Source of the DNA: Isochrysis galbana
Lineage: Eukaryota; Haptophyta; Isochrysidales; Isochrysidaceae
NCBI GenBank assembly: GCA_018136815.1
Contig: CM030932.1
Location: forward strand, 9,238,001-9,302,000
Direction: 5' to 3'
DNA length: 64,000 bases
The notes under the pieces are model-generated. The model did no database searches. It saw only the letters and a list, made by a program, of their open reading frames with translations, and was not told where the DNA came from. Both the position numbers and the translations under genes were made by a program. Positions 17,913 through 29,998 of the stretch are shown in pieces. Within the stretch, counting starts at the first letter, position 1. Each line of letters opens with the position of its first letter.

Positions 17913-19308
17913 GTGGGAATCTGCCCTGAACTGCCCCAACCGGCCATTTTTAACTATAGTCCACTTCCCTCTGCCCACTTAGGCTGTGAAGACTGGAATC
18001 CCTCTGCCACCTTCTGTGTGCGAGTGCGAGCTGCTGGCGGCCAGGATGGCGGCTATCGCCTCGCACTGAGTTACAGGCAGCGCGCGGGCGACAAGAGGAG
18101 CAAGAAGATCTTTTCCAACGATCCCCGGTACGGCAAGCGCTGGGCGACAGAGAGCGACATCACTGAGAAGGACAAGAGCGACTTTCGGGCCTGGGTCGAG
18201 TCGGGCATGGGTGGTGCTGTGGGCGGCGGCAGCAGGGGGCGTGGGCCAGGCCAGCGTTCAGTGGAGCGTTCCAGCATGCGGCTGGAAATGAACCCGGAGG
18301 CTGTCGTCGAGGGCTGGCTGCGCAACGCCATCACGAGGGTGGTGCACGGCTACGTCTGGTCATCTGGATCGGTGGTCGGGCAGCCGCCCCGCAAGGAGCG
18401 GCTGCACAAGCGGCCGCTCGAAGCAGTGGCAGAGCAAGAGCAAGCGAGCTGCGGCGCTTCTTTGCCGACGCGGCGCTACAAGCGCCGCAGCTCGCTTGCA
18501 GTCGGGCGGCGGCATCCCGGCTATGCGGCACAGCGCGACAAGTACGACCGTGACAGGGAGGAGAAGCAGCTCGCAGTCAACGGCTGGCTGCGCGCACAAG
18601 TAGATCGACTTCGAGAGATGCTCGGCGACATTCAACACTTCGCGTACCGCGCAGGTGATCCGCCGCCACACTTCGAGCCAAATGTGACGGAGTACATAGG
18701 CAAGGCGAAGGGCAAGAGGCAGATTCTGTGGGAGCGTGGCCTTTGGAAAGTGGGCATGGTAGAGTTCGTCGACGATGATGATCCCAAGGGTCGCGATCAG
18801 GTGCTCTTGCCTCAGCCCTGCGCAATTGACTTGTTTTTGCTTTGCACAGCGGCAGCGATCGCTCCCGACCCCCCCTCCCCTCCCCGCGTCACGTGTATAG
18901 AGCATGAGCATGGACTACATGCTCAGCCTCTGCGAGGATTTCATGAAGGAGAAAACTGCGCTGCAGGCGATGGTCGAAGCGCGGGGTCACATCCTGGTGA
19001 TGTCCCCAAAGGGCCATTGTGAGCTTGCGGGCCAAGGCATCGAATATGACTGGGGCAAGATGAAGCAAACCTATCGTCGGAACAACCGGTACGAAAAGGA
19101 TTTCCACGAGATGATTTTGAAGAGCATGGGGCGAGATGTGCTGAAGCTTTCCACGTCACGCAAATTCGCGCGCAAGGCGCGTGCTTACCGGCGGGCATAT
19201 CGGGAGGGGTGCGACAATGAGCATGCGTGCATCGAGCAGATGGTGAAACAGTTCAAAGCGCACCGCAATGCGGCGGACTTCGCAGGAAAGTTTATTGCAC
19301 AAGCGTGA
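17913..19308 (+). CDS. DDE-type transposase-like protein (C-terminal exons)
   Basis: A long frame from about 17913 ends at donor CAG|GTGCTC (18800). A 100-nt intron (18801-18900, acceptor GTGTATAG) joins it in phase 0 to exon 18901-19308. The joined product has GKAKGKRQILWERGLWKVGM, then SMDYMLSLCEDFMKEKTALQ, a GHILVMSPKGHCELAGQGIE segment and YDWGKMKQTYRRNN. The HxELAGxGIEYxWG block, with a Glu in the position of the third catalytic residue, is the end of a DDE-superfamily transposase seen in many algal and oomycete genomes (from memory). The first two acidic residues are not clearly placed. No ATG is in frame near the 5' end, so upstream exon(s) are missing or unrecognised. Bases 18200-18500 encode low-complexity G/R-rich sequence. 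I could not find terminal inverted repeats. Confidence 0.5.
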
Positions 19309-19826
19309 TTGTTGGAGATGTGTGTGTGCTCTCTTTGATTTTGTAACAATTCCGCAATCCCAATCGTCGGGCCAGTCCCAGTTAGTGGTTAAAGTCGTGG
19401 CAGTACTGTAGCAGTTAAATTACAATGATAGCACGCATACATCATACATCATACATATCATACCAAGGTGCATGACATGACAATTGCTGCGAGTTCGCTC
19501 CAGCGCACACAGGACATCTCTGCAGCAACTGCACAAAGGTTCCAAATTGATTCACATAGCTGCCCCCACCCCACCCCCACACCGTGTACAAGCGCACACA
19601 TACGCATACTATGGACTATGGCATACGCATACGCACAGCATACGACGACATACGCACATAGCACAAAGAAAGGACGATCCGCACGCAAACGATCCGCATG
19701 CCCGCGCTGTCAGCCAATCAGAGCGCACCATCCGTCGGTCATGCAGCTCCACCGCACCCTCTCACTCAGACGTGCACCCACTGCATGTGGCACCATGCAG
19801 TCGCACGCACACCGGACCCTCAAACG

Positions 19827-19863
<37 letters not shown>

Positions 19864-20873
19864 CACAGACACTCTCCTCGGCACACGACACGCGCACGCG
19901 ACGCACGCGACCTCCGCGCCGGTAACCGACGAAATATTGGCGGCCAGTTTCCAGATTCGCCGCCCAAACCGATCCTCGCTCTTTCATACCGCTGGCCGGC
20001 ACTCAACTCTCGACGTCCGCTCACGCCCGCCGCTTCCCAGCCTCATCGTGCGGCTCGCGCTACCTCTCACACTGTCCGAGCCTCTGATGCGTGCACACCG
20101 TCCAAGGTATAGGCCCCCTCTGGTCAACGCACGGCCAAGTGCCCAGGCTCCCACCCTGCAGCCGCCCTCCCCTCAGCCAGGCGCCCATGGCGCCAGCGCC
20201 GCGGGCCGAGCCGCGTTGCAGAGAAATAACGGGCCGATCACGGTAAAGAAATGCGCGCCCAGACCACCCTTGCTATTTATTAACATAACTTCTGGAGACT
20301 TTAATCAAATGACATGGGACCTTGACAGTGCGAAAGAGCACACTGCCCCCTACAATCCCTCCAAAAAGATCCGCAAACCGACCAAACCGCCAGCCGCAAA
20401 ATATCCATCAGACGAAGGAAATTTCTGGCGAAACAAGCTTGTAGAGGAGGGCAGGGAGGCCGATCCACGGAGAAGTGGGCCGTACGAGGAAAATAATACA
20501 GTCATAGAGAAGAGTAGTACTCCTACTATGGGAGAAGGAAGGGGGGTGTGAGATGAGAGAGCAAAAGGGCGCGTGCCGCCTTGCTTGTTTCATATATATG
20601 TGATGGTCACACATAATATTCTACTTGGGGTACGAGATCCTGCTGGTGTGTGTGTAGATATACTCCTGGCGGATTCTGTTACGTTATGCATCTGAAATTT
20701 TCGTGTGTTTGTGGGCCTCTCTCGTCTCTTTCTGTGTGTTCTCGTGTTCTCGCTCTCCCTCTCCCCCTCTCTCCCTCTACTTCTCTCTTCCCGCCCTCTC
20801 TCCACCTTATCCCTTCCCCTCTCCCCCTTCCCCCCTTTCCCCTCCTCTCCCCTCCACTTCCCTCGCCGCAAAC
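19309..20873. other. Low-complexity intergenic region with (CA)n
   Basis: A (CA)n microsatellite at 19828-19862 lies in a wider ACGCATAC/CACACGC-rich region (19570-19900). Two overlapping long frames (19468-20112 and 19484-20551) run through it. They lack recognisable domains and consist largely of H/T/R-rich low complexity, so I do not call genes. The stretch 20280-20550 (plus) has a more normal composition (KKIRKPTKPPAAKYPSDEGN region) but no identifiable family. Bases 20740-20870 are a CT-rich leader of the next gene. Confidence 0.5.
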
Positions 20874-22751
20874 ATGCCCTCCCCTTCCCCTCCTCCCCTC
20901 AAATCCTTTCGTGAGCGCGTCTTTCCCATTCTTTCCATGGCGAGTGCTGTCGCTCTCGCAGGAGTCTGTGACGACATCGCAGACACTGTCGAGACTCGGG
21001 TCTACCCGCCTGGATTCCCGGGCTCTCTCTCCACGCTCATACAGGTGCGATGCGGTAGTCTAGTCTCCTCACCGCAGTCGTAACCCAGGCCGAGACCCAC
21101 TGCATGCCAGGCGCTCGTGGTGACCTTCTTCTTCGGCACTCCGGTCCGAATGGCCATCTTCAAGTTTGTGGAGCGGCCCGCGCTGGTCGGAGTGCTCACG
21201 AGCGCGATCCAGGCGAGCGTCACACCGCAACCGTCCAACCGCAGTCAACTCGTGGTGTGAGACTACTGTTGCCCGTGCCTCGACAGGTGCTCACGGGCTG
21301 GATGTGGAAGGGATTCGTTGGCGCGGTGATCTATGGTCTACAAGGCGTATACCTCGAGGACCACCAGCCGGAGGAGCAGCCCACCGAGCCAACTCCGTAT
21401 GGTCCCCTCATCCGATTTGGCTGCTTCGGCGTAGCGCTTGGTATGGCCCTAGCTTTCACAATCCCGGCCATGCTTACCGCTTTCTTGCCTCCGGGAGGCG
21501 AAGAGGTCGACGTGAGCTCAGTATTGGCATTTGCAAAATCATATGTTCACCACCTCTCGGTCCACTTGGCTGGGGCGACAGCGCTCCCTTTCGCCTTTGG
21601 GTGGTACATCACGCTCGATACCCTCCTATTGATGTCAACTTCGCACAAGCAACGCCTCGATGAGAATGGCCAGCCCTTGCGAGACCCGGCCGAGGACCGC
21701 CGCATGATTGGGGTCCTCCTCGCATTGCGTGTCGTGTTGGTCTGCACGATCATACTGCTCATTGGCGCGATGCGCTTGGGGTTGATTCGTCTCTACGACC
21801 GGCTCGAGGCGAGGGCTGTGCGCACTGAGAATCAGCGGATGGTCAAGGTGGTGATGCGGACACGGGCAATCTCTCAGGTGGCGTGCAACTTCCTCCTCGC
21901 TTGGCCAGGTACTACTACCTAGAGCAGCCCGCTCCCACACAGCTTGCTCCACCTGCACGCCCTCTGCGAACGTACAGTGATCACTGCCACGCCATCGCTA
22001 TAGCGATATGTGATGAATCGGCAGGTGATCGTCCACCCAACGGCTGTTGACGGGAAACCTTTGCCCCCCCCCCCCCCCCATTGCCTTTGCCTTTCCCCTA
22101 GCCTTCGACATTCCAAGCCATTTCTGGAAGGCGGTAGGAGGAGATACGTGCTATCCGCGCAGTATCCCGCCAGTTATCTCAGGGTCTCTTGGCTGGATCG
22201 CCATTTTGATCACATGCTTTCTCTTGACCGCACTTATTCTTATTGTGACCCACGAGTTCAAGAGGGAGCACGCTCGTGTCTGCCGCTCGAGAGTCCTTGC
22301 GGAATCTTGGACGACCGTCACTGCCACGTTCCCAATCATGCTTGGTTGGTCCATCAAGGACCTGTACCTGGAGTATATCGCCAATGACAGCTTTCCCTAC
22401 CTCTCGGTCATCATCGTCTTCTCATTAGTAAGGCCTCCCTTGCGCCCGCCCTCCCCACTAATGCCACCGTTTTCATGGCACTCCACCCCGGAACTTCAGC
22501 ACATGGCCGGCTCGTCGCGCCCACCACTTTCTTGAACTCGAGCCTTGTCGGCGCCTAGGCTGAGAAGGGATAGATAGCAAGCTCAAACTCGTTGTTTCAC
22601 TTTCCTTCAGATTATTCTAGTAGCGCTCCTCGTCATATACGACACTATTCGACAGCGCCACATGCACCGCGCCGAGCAGAGCGGCGACGACAAGGTCAAC
22701 CCCGATACTAAGCCCATGGAGAGAGCCAACCCAGAGCAGACGTGCATATAG
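20874..22751 (+). CDS. Polytopic membrane protein, five exons, unknown family
   Basis: Exons 20874-21044, 21111-21212, 21287-21908, 22102-22427 and 22611-22751 join in frame to 453 residues. Introns 1, 3 and 4 are GT-AG. Intron 2 (21213-21286) starts GCGAGC after CAG and is best read as GC-AG; a weak GT donor 6 nt later (AGC|GTCACA) is also in phase. The protein has roughly seven or eight hydrophobic segments, for example ALVVTFFFGTPVRMAIF, GCFGVALGMALAFTIPAML, MIGVLLALRVVLVCTIILLI, GWIAILITCFLLTALILIV and VIIVFSLIILVALLVIYDTI. A hydrophilic loop follows SHKQRLDENGQPLRDPAEDR and the tail after YDTIRQRHMHRAEQ is cytosolic-type. I do not recognise a transporter family. The CT-rich sequence just upstream (20740-20870) may be the promoter/leader. 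Confidence 0.75.
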
Positions 22752-22759
22752 TACGAGAA

Positions 22760-23117
22760 GCACTCCCCGCGGCTCATCAAACTGCGCTCCGTCTCGCTTA
22801 TTATGCCCAATTACTTAACCGCTCAATGTGTTGAATGCATTGAAGCAGCACACATCGCACGCACATGCGGCATATGTGGTCGTCTTGCAGGTCGCGAGGC
22901 CGAGCACAAATTGCGATGTTGCACCGCATTGGTCGCTTTCCGGGGTGCGTGGTTCGTCAATTGTATTTTGTGTGTATTGCACATTGGATTTTTCACATTT
23001 TATAGGGCATTCATGAACGCAATGCAGTCGGCCTCGTGCCTTATGAGCGAGCTAATGCCCTTCCAAGCAGTGGAGGGCGGCTCCGGGCCATCGTATTCAC
23101 TACCACTACGCGCCGAC
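22760..23117. other. Intergenic, no gene seen
   Basis: Nothing recognisable between the membrane-protein gene and the MITE. Bases 23284-23299 just beyond the MITE hold a weak copy of the TTCATTTGGGG motif. Confidence 0.4.
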
Positions 23118-23222
23118 AGGTCGCGTTCCGTCGAAAGGGGAGCCAATGTGAAAGTCTTAATTTATATCCTGCTATCCTGCTTAAGCTTAAAGCAATGTCC
23201 CATATTCGACGGAACGTGACCT
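23118..23222. mobile_element. 105-bp MITE of the GTTCCGTC (Y) family
   Basis: Starts AGGTCGCGTTCCGTCGAA and ends TTCGACGGAACGTGACCT, an inverted repeat of about 18 bp with one mismatch, enclosing 69 bp without coding potential. The right end read inward (AGGTCACGTTCCGTCGAATA then TGGGACAT) parallels the ends of the large nested elements at 32419-34448 and 56539-58953 (GTTCCGTCAATWGTGGGACAT). It is therefore a miniature relative. No clear target duplication. Confidence 0.8.
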
Positions 23223-23621
23223 ACTGACGCCCCCTTGTTGGCGGCACCCCGATGCACAATATATCGTTGTGTGGCGCCCGCATCGAGCTTCATTTGGGGA
23301 GCGGCGCCCGCGAGGCGGACAGTGCTCCGTCCCCTCCCGTCCCCAGCTAGCGCAACTTAGGCCGTATGCATAGTGTGACTTGGGCCTACGCCCTGCCGCG
23401 AACCTCGCGGCGGCCCCAGGCGCCATCGGCGCGCGTGCGCGTGCTGGCTGCGAAGCCGCCGCTGCCTGCGAAGCGAGAGCCTCTACAGAACGAATGGACG
23501 TCTCCTGAAATACCCATACCCAGATAGCTATCGGGGGGGCGTTGGCTCCTGGGGGGTTATCATATACCTTTGCCACTCAAGTACTTTATTAGTACATACA
23601 AGTCTTCTTCCGTGTGAAAGC
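23223..23621. other. Intergenic / PPR gene upstream region
   Basis: No gene supported. A GC-rich block (23395-23500) is followed by AT-rich DNA just upstream of the PPR gene, where its promoter must lie. Confidence 0.4.
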
Positions 23622-26600
23622 ATGTCACTCTCTTTGATCTCTCGTCTCTTTTCTCCTGCCCTACCCCACGCGCTCCCCCCCCTGGAGATGCGGCCGGCGG
23701 GATGGTGCGCGTGGGCGCTCCCCGCGCTGCTGCTTCTGTGGGCGGCGGGGACGGAGGCGCTGCAGACGCATCGCACGTTGCTACGACGCGCCCCCCGCCC
23801 CGCCCCGCTCGCGATGGCCGCTTCGCGCTCACGCGTCCTGCTGCCCAGAGAGCAGCCAGGCAGCGGTGCCGAGATTCCGATTGGTGCCGCAGACCGCAAC
23901 CTTGAGAAGCGTCTGTCTAGGCGAGAGGCGCGGCCGAAGGAGACTCGCAGGAAGCGAGACGGCGATAGAGGCCAGCTCGCTGCCGCGCGCGCCGCTGCCC
24001 AGGCAGCCAACCCTCAGCAGGCTGTTGCGCTAGCCAAGGGAGCGCTCAGCTTGTGGAGCGCAGCCGCAGCCAACTCAACGGCCGGTTCAGGGGCGGCGGC
24101 GGCGAGGGGTGGCGCGGCGACACATCGCATGTTCTCGCTTGTGCGCGAGGTTAACCAGCTGCTGCGCATCTTGGGAGACCGCGGCGACTTGGCCGCAGCG
24201 CAAGAAGTGTTCAGCGAGATGATTGAGTGTGGATTGACACCGACGCAAGTGACTTATGGAACCCTCATCGCCCGTGCCGGCACGTGGAACCAGCCCGAGC
24301 TGGCCACAGCCTACTACCGCGACATGCAGCGGCGTGGCATTGAGCCGGACACGCTCACGCATAACTCGCTGATCAATGCCTTCGCGAAAGCGCGCGACCT
24401 CACAAAGGCCCTTGCAGTAGCGGCTGCCATGCGCCGGCGTGGTCTTACTCCCACAATCGTCACGTACAACACCCTGCTCGACGGCTGCGCGCGCGCGGGC
24501 AACCTCACGCTTGCCCGTGCGACGTTGGCTGAGCTTCGCAAGGTTGGGCTGCACCCCTCGGACCGCACCTACTCGATTTTGGTTCACTTGTACGCGCGCA
24601 TGGGACACCTCGATGAGGCATTCGGCTGGGTCGAGCAGATGCGCAAGGGGGGCCTAACCCCCAACGCCGTTACTTTCTCAGCCCTCATTCACGGATGCGG
24701 GCGTGCGGGGCAACTGTCGCGGGCTTTTGCGCTGCTGAGCGAGATGGAGGGTCTCGGGTTGGCTCCGAACGTGGTGACTTATACCACCCTTGTTGATGCA
24801 TTGTGTCGGGATGGCCAGGTACACTCACATTCGCGCCCAGAGTCATGCCCATGCCCAACGGTGGCTTTCACTGCATTCAACTAGCGCACGCATGGCCACC
24901 CCCTTGTGGTGGGAGTCTCCGGACTCCCACGTTCGTCTCGTCCCTGCTTAAGGCTCTGTGTTGGCTGCCACGGGCGCTCGCACGGTCATGATAAAGACCA
25001 ACTTCTCTCTCTCTGCCCCTAAACTTCAGATCTCGCATGCCGTCGCTGTATTCCGCACGATGGTCGAACGCCGAATCGCCCCTAATGCTATCACTTGCCA
25101 TGCGCTTTTCAACGGATGCTTGCGCCAGGGAGATGTCTTGCTGGCGAGAGAGGTGAGGCACACGAGCTGTGCAATAAATGAAGCGGCATTGCTAAGGGCT
25201 CCAGAAAGCATGCTAGTGGGTCGCAAATGGGAAGGATTCCGCCATTCAGGGGAGCAATGAGTGTCTCTATATGCCAAAGATGTTTGAATTTGCACGCCCA
25301 TCCTGGCCCTGCAGGTGTTGGCCTATATGACATCAGCGAAACTCCGTCCTTCAGCCCACTCCTTCACCACTCTTCTCAATGCCGCATCGGCTGCGCCGCA
25401 CCTGCGGCGCCCAGTAGATGGCACAGTAAACACTAACGGCAATGCCGACAAGCGCAACGCAAAGGACGCGGCGGCCTTTGCCCTTCTACTACGCCAACTC
25501 GCGGTTGCCACTCAACAGACACCTTTCGCGCCAGCTTCACCTTCGTGGCAGGGAACAGGTGACCGCATCGTGGACAATGGTTTGTCCAGGGCTGCCTTGA
25601 TGGTCGACTCGGGCATGGCAGGGGAAGACGTCAGTACTGCTTCAGCTGCCGAGAGTCTCGTGGAGACGGAAGCCCTTCCAGTTGCCGTTCGTCGAGTTTG
25701 GTCAGGGTTGGTCAACAGTGGTACCGCCGCTGCCGTCCTTGGAAGCATCACCGAACGGGATCGCACGAGCGGATTACCGCTCGCAGACAGACTTGCAGAA
25801 GCTGTCACGGAAGGAGAGTCAACCCACGACGGCTTTCTCTTCTCGTCCGGCCGTGACAATCCTTCTAGAAGCGCACGTCATGCGCCCTCTTCGCATTCGT
25901 CAGAAGGTGACCTCGTCAGTACGCCGGGCTCTTCCGACGCAGCCGTTGCCAGTGATATCGATTCGTTCCTTGATGGCTCGGTTCCGCCCGTAGCTCCAGT
26001 CGGTGATGTCTCTGATCCACCATCAGCGGAGCTGCAACGCGTCTTCGCCATCTTCGACCAAATGAGCAAGTCGGGTGTGGCGCCTGATCGTGCCGCGTAC
26101 AATGCGCTCATCCACGCCTGTGCGCGTGCGGGCGACGTTAGACGGGCAGAGGGCGCATTCGGTGAGATGTTATCAATCGGCATCCCAGCGGACGCCATCT
26201 CATACACATGCTTGCTCAAGGCGTGTGCCGTCGCGGGCGACGCAACGCGTGCTGAAATGATTTTCGTGGAGATGCAACAGCGGACTAACCACTTCTCGAC
26301 GTTCACACCACCCACACCCCACGCATACGCTCATCTCATGGCAGTGCAGCGCCGCGCCGGCAACGCTAAGCGCGTGCTCGAGCTCTTTGACGAGCTCCGT
26401 GAGCGTAAATTGCAGCCTGCGATAGTCCACTACTCTTTGGCATTGCGAGCGTGCGCACAACTTCCTGAGGCGCCAGAGCAACTCGATCGGGCGATGTCTT
26501 TCTATGAGGCGATGCGCGCTGATGGCTTTCGCCTCGACTCGCGAGGGCTGTTGGCCATGACCAAGATTTGCCAGGCACACGGCCGCCCGGATGTGGCCGC

Positions 26601-26631
26601 ACAACTACGACGCGAACGAACGATGGCATGA
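23622..26631 (+). CDS. Organellar pentatricopeptide repeat (PPR) protein
   Basis: Exons 23622-24818, 25030-25152 and 25315-26631, both introns GT-AG in phase 0, giving 878 residues (856 if the ATG at 23688 is used). From 23688 the protein begins with a strong signal-peptide-like MRPAGWCAWALPALLLLWAA, followed by an S/R/A-rich transit-like region, as expected for import into a haptophyte-type plastid. At least nine 35-residue PPR motifs are visible. Repeats run from residue about 180 through the first exon, for example VTYGTLIARAGTWNQPELAT, TYNTLLDGCARAGNLTLARA and TFSALIHGCGRAGQLSRAFA. They continue in exon 2 (NAITCHALFNGCLRQGDVLL) and resume late in exon 3 (AAYNALIHACARAGDVRRAE, HYSLALRACAQ). 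A 240-residue S/T/A-rich linker separates the two blocks. PPR proteins bind organellar RNA for processing, stability or translation; the target is unknown. Confidence 0.9.
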
Positions 26632-27540
26632 AGACCTTCGTCGTTGTCTTGGTACCGTGAGAGGAGCTTCTGTTGGCTAGTGCCGATGCGACCTGCATTG
26701 CATTTCAGAGTAGCTAGCCATCACCTGCACACTCCGTGCATCCCTTCCGACTGACCGCACACTCCACGTCGGCGTCACATCTGCCCGTCGTTCTCGTTAC
26801 GTTGCTCCTAATGTGGAATCCTCGCCTCGTCTACAAGCGTTCGTGGCGTACTACACACGATTTCGATGACGTGACGTAGCCGTTCTTACGGCTGGTGTGC
26901 GAAAGGCCCGGCTCACGCACAGGAGGATGTGCTCGACTCATCGTACCATTGCATTTCTTTACTTGCTTTGCTTTTGTGAGAGACGAGAGATGACAGCCTT
27001 TGGCTCACCTTTGACGCTCCTAATACTATTAGATACGTGACTGACTTTTTGACTTCTCGACCTCCTTGTTGCCTAGTGAGATGCACGAACGGCGTTCCAA
27101 ACAGAATGCATTACGGAATTGTCGCTCTATGTGGCATGTGTGTCGCCCCGTGACCAATAAATAATCGACCCCCACAAGTGTCATGTGAAAGTGAATGGGA
27201 AGCTGAATCAACTCGCAAAATGGACATTGCTTTGGCTTTGAAAAACTGGATTATGCTTATGTGCATAGTACCTTTCTCTCAAAACTGAAGCCCTTGGCGG
27301 TTTTAGGCCGATCAGAGAACACATGAATAAAAACTACATTGTTAGTTAGGTAGCGAGTTCACAGGGGCGAAGGCCTCTCCATGTTTTTGGGCGTATGACC
27401 TCAGAGGTGCCCCTATATACATGATTTTCATGTAGAGATCCAAAGAAAATTAATGCAGAGGCATGTCGGCGTGAGTCTTGGCGCGAAGGCGACGGGGGCG
27501 CGCAAGCTGGATGGCGGCGAAGTTGAAGTTGAAGGCCCCT
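26632..27540. other. Intergenic, no gene seen
   Basis: No supported gene; includes the 3' flank of the PPR gene. Confidence 0.4.
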
Positions 27541-27785
27541 GCGTTGTTTTACCCGGAAGGGGATTTCCCCCAGCGTGGCCTCGAGGCTCGAGGAGAGGGT
27601 GTGCTGTGGTGGGCAGGGGCGGTGCGTGCACTGGGGGGAGGACAAATACCAAGGGGAAGGGGCAGTGCGTGCCCCCTCCCCCCGGTACCACTCGGACACC
27701 TAGCTCGTCAGGCAGTCAGGCAGGGCGGGATTCCGGGACTGAAAAGTTGTGTCCAATTAGCTAGTGGGGTTGGCTAGGATATAAC
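27541..27785 (-). repeat. Dispersed repeat Z, copy 1
   Basis: Reverse complement of 29999-30235. Shared landmarks: TTATATCCTAGCCAACCCCA, CTAGCTAATTGGACACAACT, TTCAGTCCCGGAATCCCGCC, ATGCCTGACGAGC, GGTACCGGGG, a CACACCCTCTCCTCGAGGC stretch and CGGGTAAAACAACGC. A third, truncated copy lies at 55549-55645. Copies 1 and 2 face each other around a LINE fragment and the tubby gene. Confidence 0.85.
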
Positions 27786-27803
27786 ATGAATAATTTAATT
27801 TAA

Positions 27804-28465
27804 TTACAGAGTAGAATTTGAAAACTACACCTTCCATCACGTGCCAGTCATAGAACGAACCTTGAACAAGTTCGCGACCCTCGTGACAGGACTCGAGGCC
27901 TCCGCTAAGATCCAGACGGCGCGCACGAGCAAAGCTTCTCAAGGGAGAAAACCAAAGCTCAAGGCCGCACGGGAACACGGGAGCTCAGCTGCCCGATCTT
28001 TATAACAGACGACAAAGGCGCCCTCGTGATGGGCACGAACCTGGCCCTGATATCATAAGCACTCGGCATGGCGAGAAGGCTCGCGTAACTGCTAACTTCA
28101 GCACTTCAGCACGGCCTTCCACTTCCACCCCCCCCCCCGCCCTATCCACGGTCCCGAAACTAATTAATGTTGACGTGGCCCCAAGAACCTGACACATGGA
28201 CAAACGAAAAGAAACACGAGACAGCCGATAGCCCGATGGCGCAGGAGAAAGTGTAGGACTGAACCATAGACCATCGGGCGGCATTGGGATTGGCTCACGC
28301 TGCCTGCCACCGGAAACCTCGTACACCGAGCCCCTAAGTAGAGCACGAGGGGACGGGCCGCAAGGCAGGTGGAGGGTGTGACAAGGGATGCGGGCGTGGC
28401 TGCAGATTAGACATACGGAGTCGCACGCGCGGCGAGATGAGTATAAGAAGTTTTCTTTATTCATT
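27804..28465 (+). mobile_element. 5'-truncated non-LTR retrotransposon fragment
   Basis: Bases 27804-27993 encode RVEFENYTFHHVPVIERTLN, KFATLVTGLEASAKIQTART and ASQGRKPKLK, then, after a one-base frameshift near 27983, ELSCPIFITDDKGALV. This matches the C-terminus of the large LINE at 49353-53145 (RVEFESYEYHYIPILESTLV, AQGRKPKLKK, ELSAPVFIENEKG). The homology continues into the 3' UTR (CGAGCCCCTAAGTAGAGCAC, CCGCAAGGC, GCGTGGCT) and ends at a T-rich terminus (AAGTTTTCTTTATT, about 28465). It is a dead copy; no target duplication found. Confidence 0.8.
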
Positions 28466-28537
28466 ACTACGCTTTGTCTATGAACCCATATTTCGGATGG
28501 GCACACTCAACCTGTACGGCTATACACCAAACCATTT

Positions 28538-29767
28538 TTACCAAGCCCATGTGACTAATGTAAGCCCGAAAGCATGTAGGGGCGAGAGTGGGTAGGTGAA
28601 ATCGAGAGAGAAAACATCATCCTCAAGTTTCCCATGGACGAGAACGACGGGTGGGTTGGCAGGTTGTCTTTCATTGAGATTGCCCACTATCAGCTGGAAG
28701 TTGCGCTCAGAAGCCATGTTGGCGCGACCATGAAAAGGTAGCTCAAAGGAATCGGTCATCGCATTCCATCTGTAGCACGTTCGCAGCAGCATGAGCGGAG
28801 ATTGCATTCCGTTTTGGATGGGATTTGGCAGCAGTGGCCCAGCACAATGCAGTGAGCACAACGGATTCATCCACCGGCGCGTCGCGCGCAAAGTGTGGGT
28901 TGCTGCTGGGTGAATGCAGACATAATTGTGGGGTATCTGGGCGTGATGATAGCCGCCCATCAGGGTATGCTCACCGTGGAAGTCTTGTCTGAAGCAGCAT
29001 GACATTATGCATCGGTTTGCCCATCAAAGCATCTTGCAAATGCCTCTCTAATTCGCCCGGAGCCCGCTCCAGTTGAGTACAAAACCAAGTAGGATCCCCC
29101 AACTTTTCACTATTCAAAATACCCACACCATGGCCAGAGGTGGCTGGATCCGAATCATAGTCATCGGCTGGTAATGCCACATCCATTGAATTGATTTCAG
29201 GCAAGTCCTGAGAAAGCAATCGAGTCGACTGCAAAATATACATGCTTTCATTCGTATTTGACCCGGTATGGGCGCGCCTGCATGCGAATGCCTTCTTTCC
29301 GCGATCACCCACGGAGACGATCTCCATCAACGCGTTGCCTGCCTCAAAACCGGGTGTTGCGCCAACCAGCCACCGCTTGCCTTCTCTCCGAGCAGCCAGC
29401 AAAAATACCTGGCGTGTTCTAGGGGTGGCGTGTTCTGTCTGTCGAGTGCGGGGCATAGCGCGATAGGCCCGGCCCCAGAACGCTGCGCCGCATCCGCGTA
29501 GCGTGAGACGCTGGAGGAGGGGCGGGGAGGGGAGGGGGGAGCGGGGGCGCGCACATTCCCCTGCTCGACGTGCATGCACATGTCCCTCCGCCGGTCGGAG
29601 GCAAGCCTGACCACACAGCGCAGCTTGCCCTCATCGTGGGCTCGCGGTGTGAGCAGCCGCTCACAGTAGGGGTCGTAGCCGAGAGGGATGTCTATCGCGA
29701 CGCAGGGCCCTGCTGACTCGCTCGGTGCGCCGACCGCCAGCCCGGCACCCCGCGGGTCGACCCCCAT
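28538..29767 (-). CDS. Tubby-like protein (TULP)
   Basis: Minus-strand exons 29767-29555, 29408-28975 and 28769-28538, both introns GT-AG and frame-preserving, give 292 residues. The reading order fits the tubby C-terminal barrel. First exon: KLRCVVRLASDRRRDMCMHV. Second: VFLLAARREGKRWLVGATPG with the conserved FLLAAR strand. Third, across the intron 2 junction: LPRWNAMTDSFELPFHGRAN, ASERNFQL, and VHGKLEDDVFSLDFTYPLSP with the LHAFGLTL end. A shorter-than-usual insertion-rich middle (residues 125-200) is diverged. The usual extreme C-terminal Cys-Glu is replaced by TWAW. Tubby domains bind phosphoinositides and can act in ciliary cargo traffic or signalling. There is no F-box. The gene lies between inverted Z repeats and next to a LINE fragment but its exons look intact. 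Confidence 0.85.
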
Positions 29768-29998
29768 GCGCCGAGCGGCGGGAGACGGCCTCCAGCGGCA
29801 CGGTTCGATTCCTGCTCTACAATATGTACTCTACTCTACACGAGAGATGCAAGAAGATTATGTAGGAGTAGAGTAGCACAAGTATGAGCGAGGAGAAATC
29901 TATCGATCGACATAGTATATAGTCAATAGCTTGCATCCTCTCCCTCTCTCTCACATGGTGATATGTGATATGTGGTGTGAAGATAAATAAATTATTGA

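Noticed and set aside
19468-20551. Two overlapping long frames across the (CA)n region as genes
   Set aside because: Mostly His/Thr/Arg low complexity without domain or splice evidence; only 20280-20550 looks faintly coding.
29780-29820. GGTTCGATTCC B-box as evidence of a tRNA or SINE
   Set aside because: No A-box, acceptor or anticodon arm at suitable distance; it lies just upstream of the tubby start.
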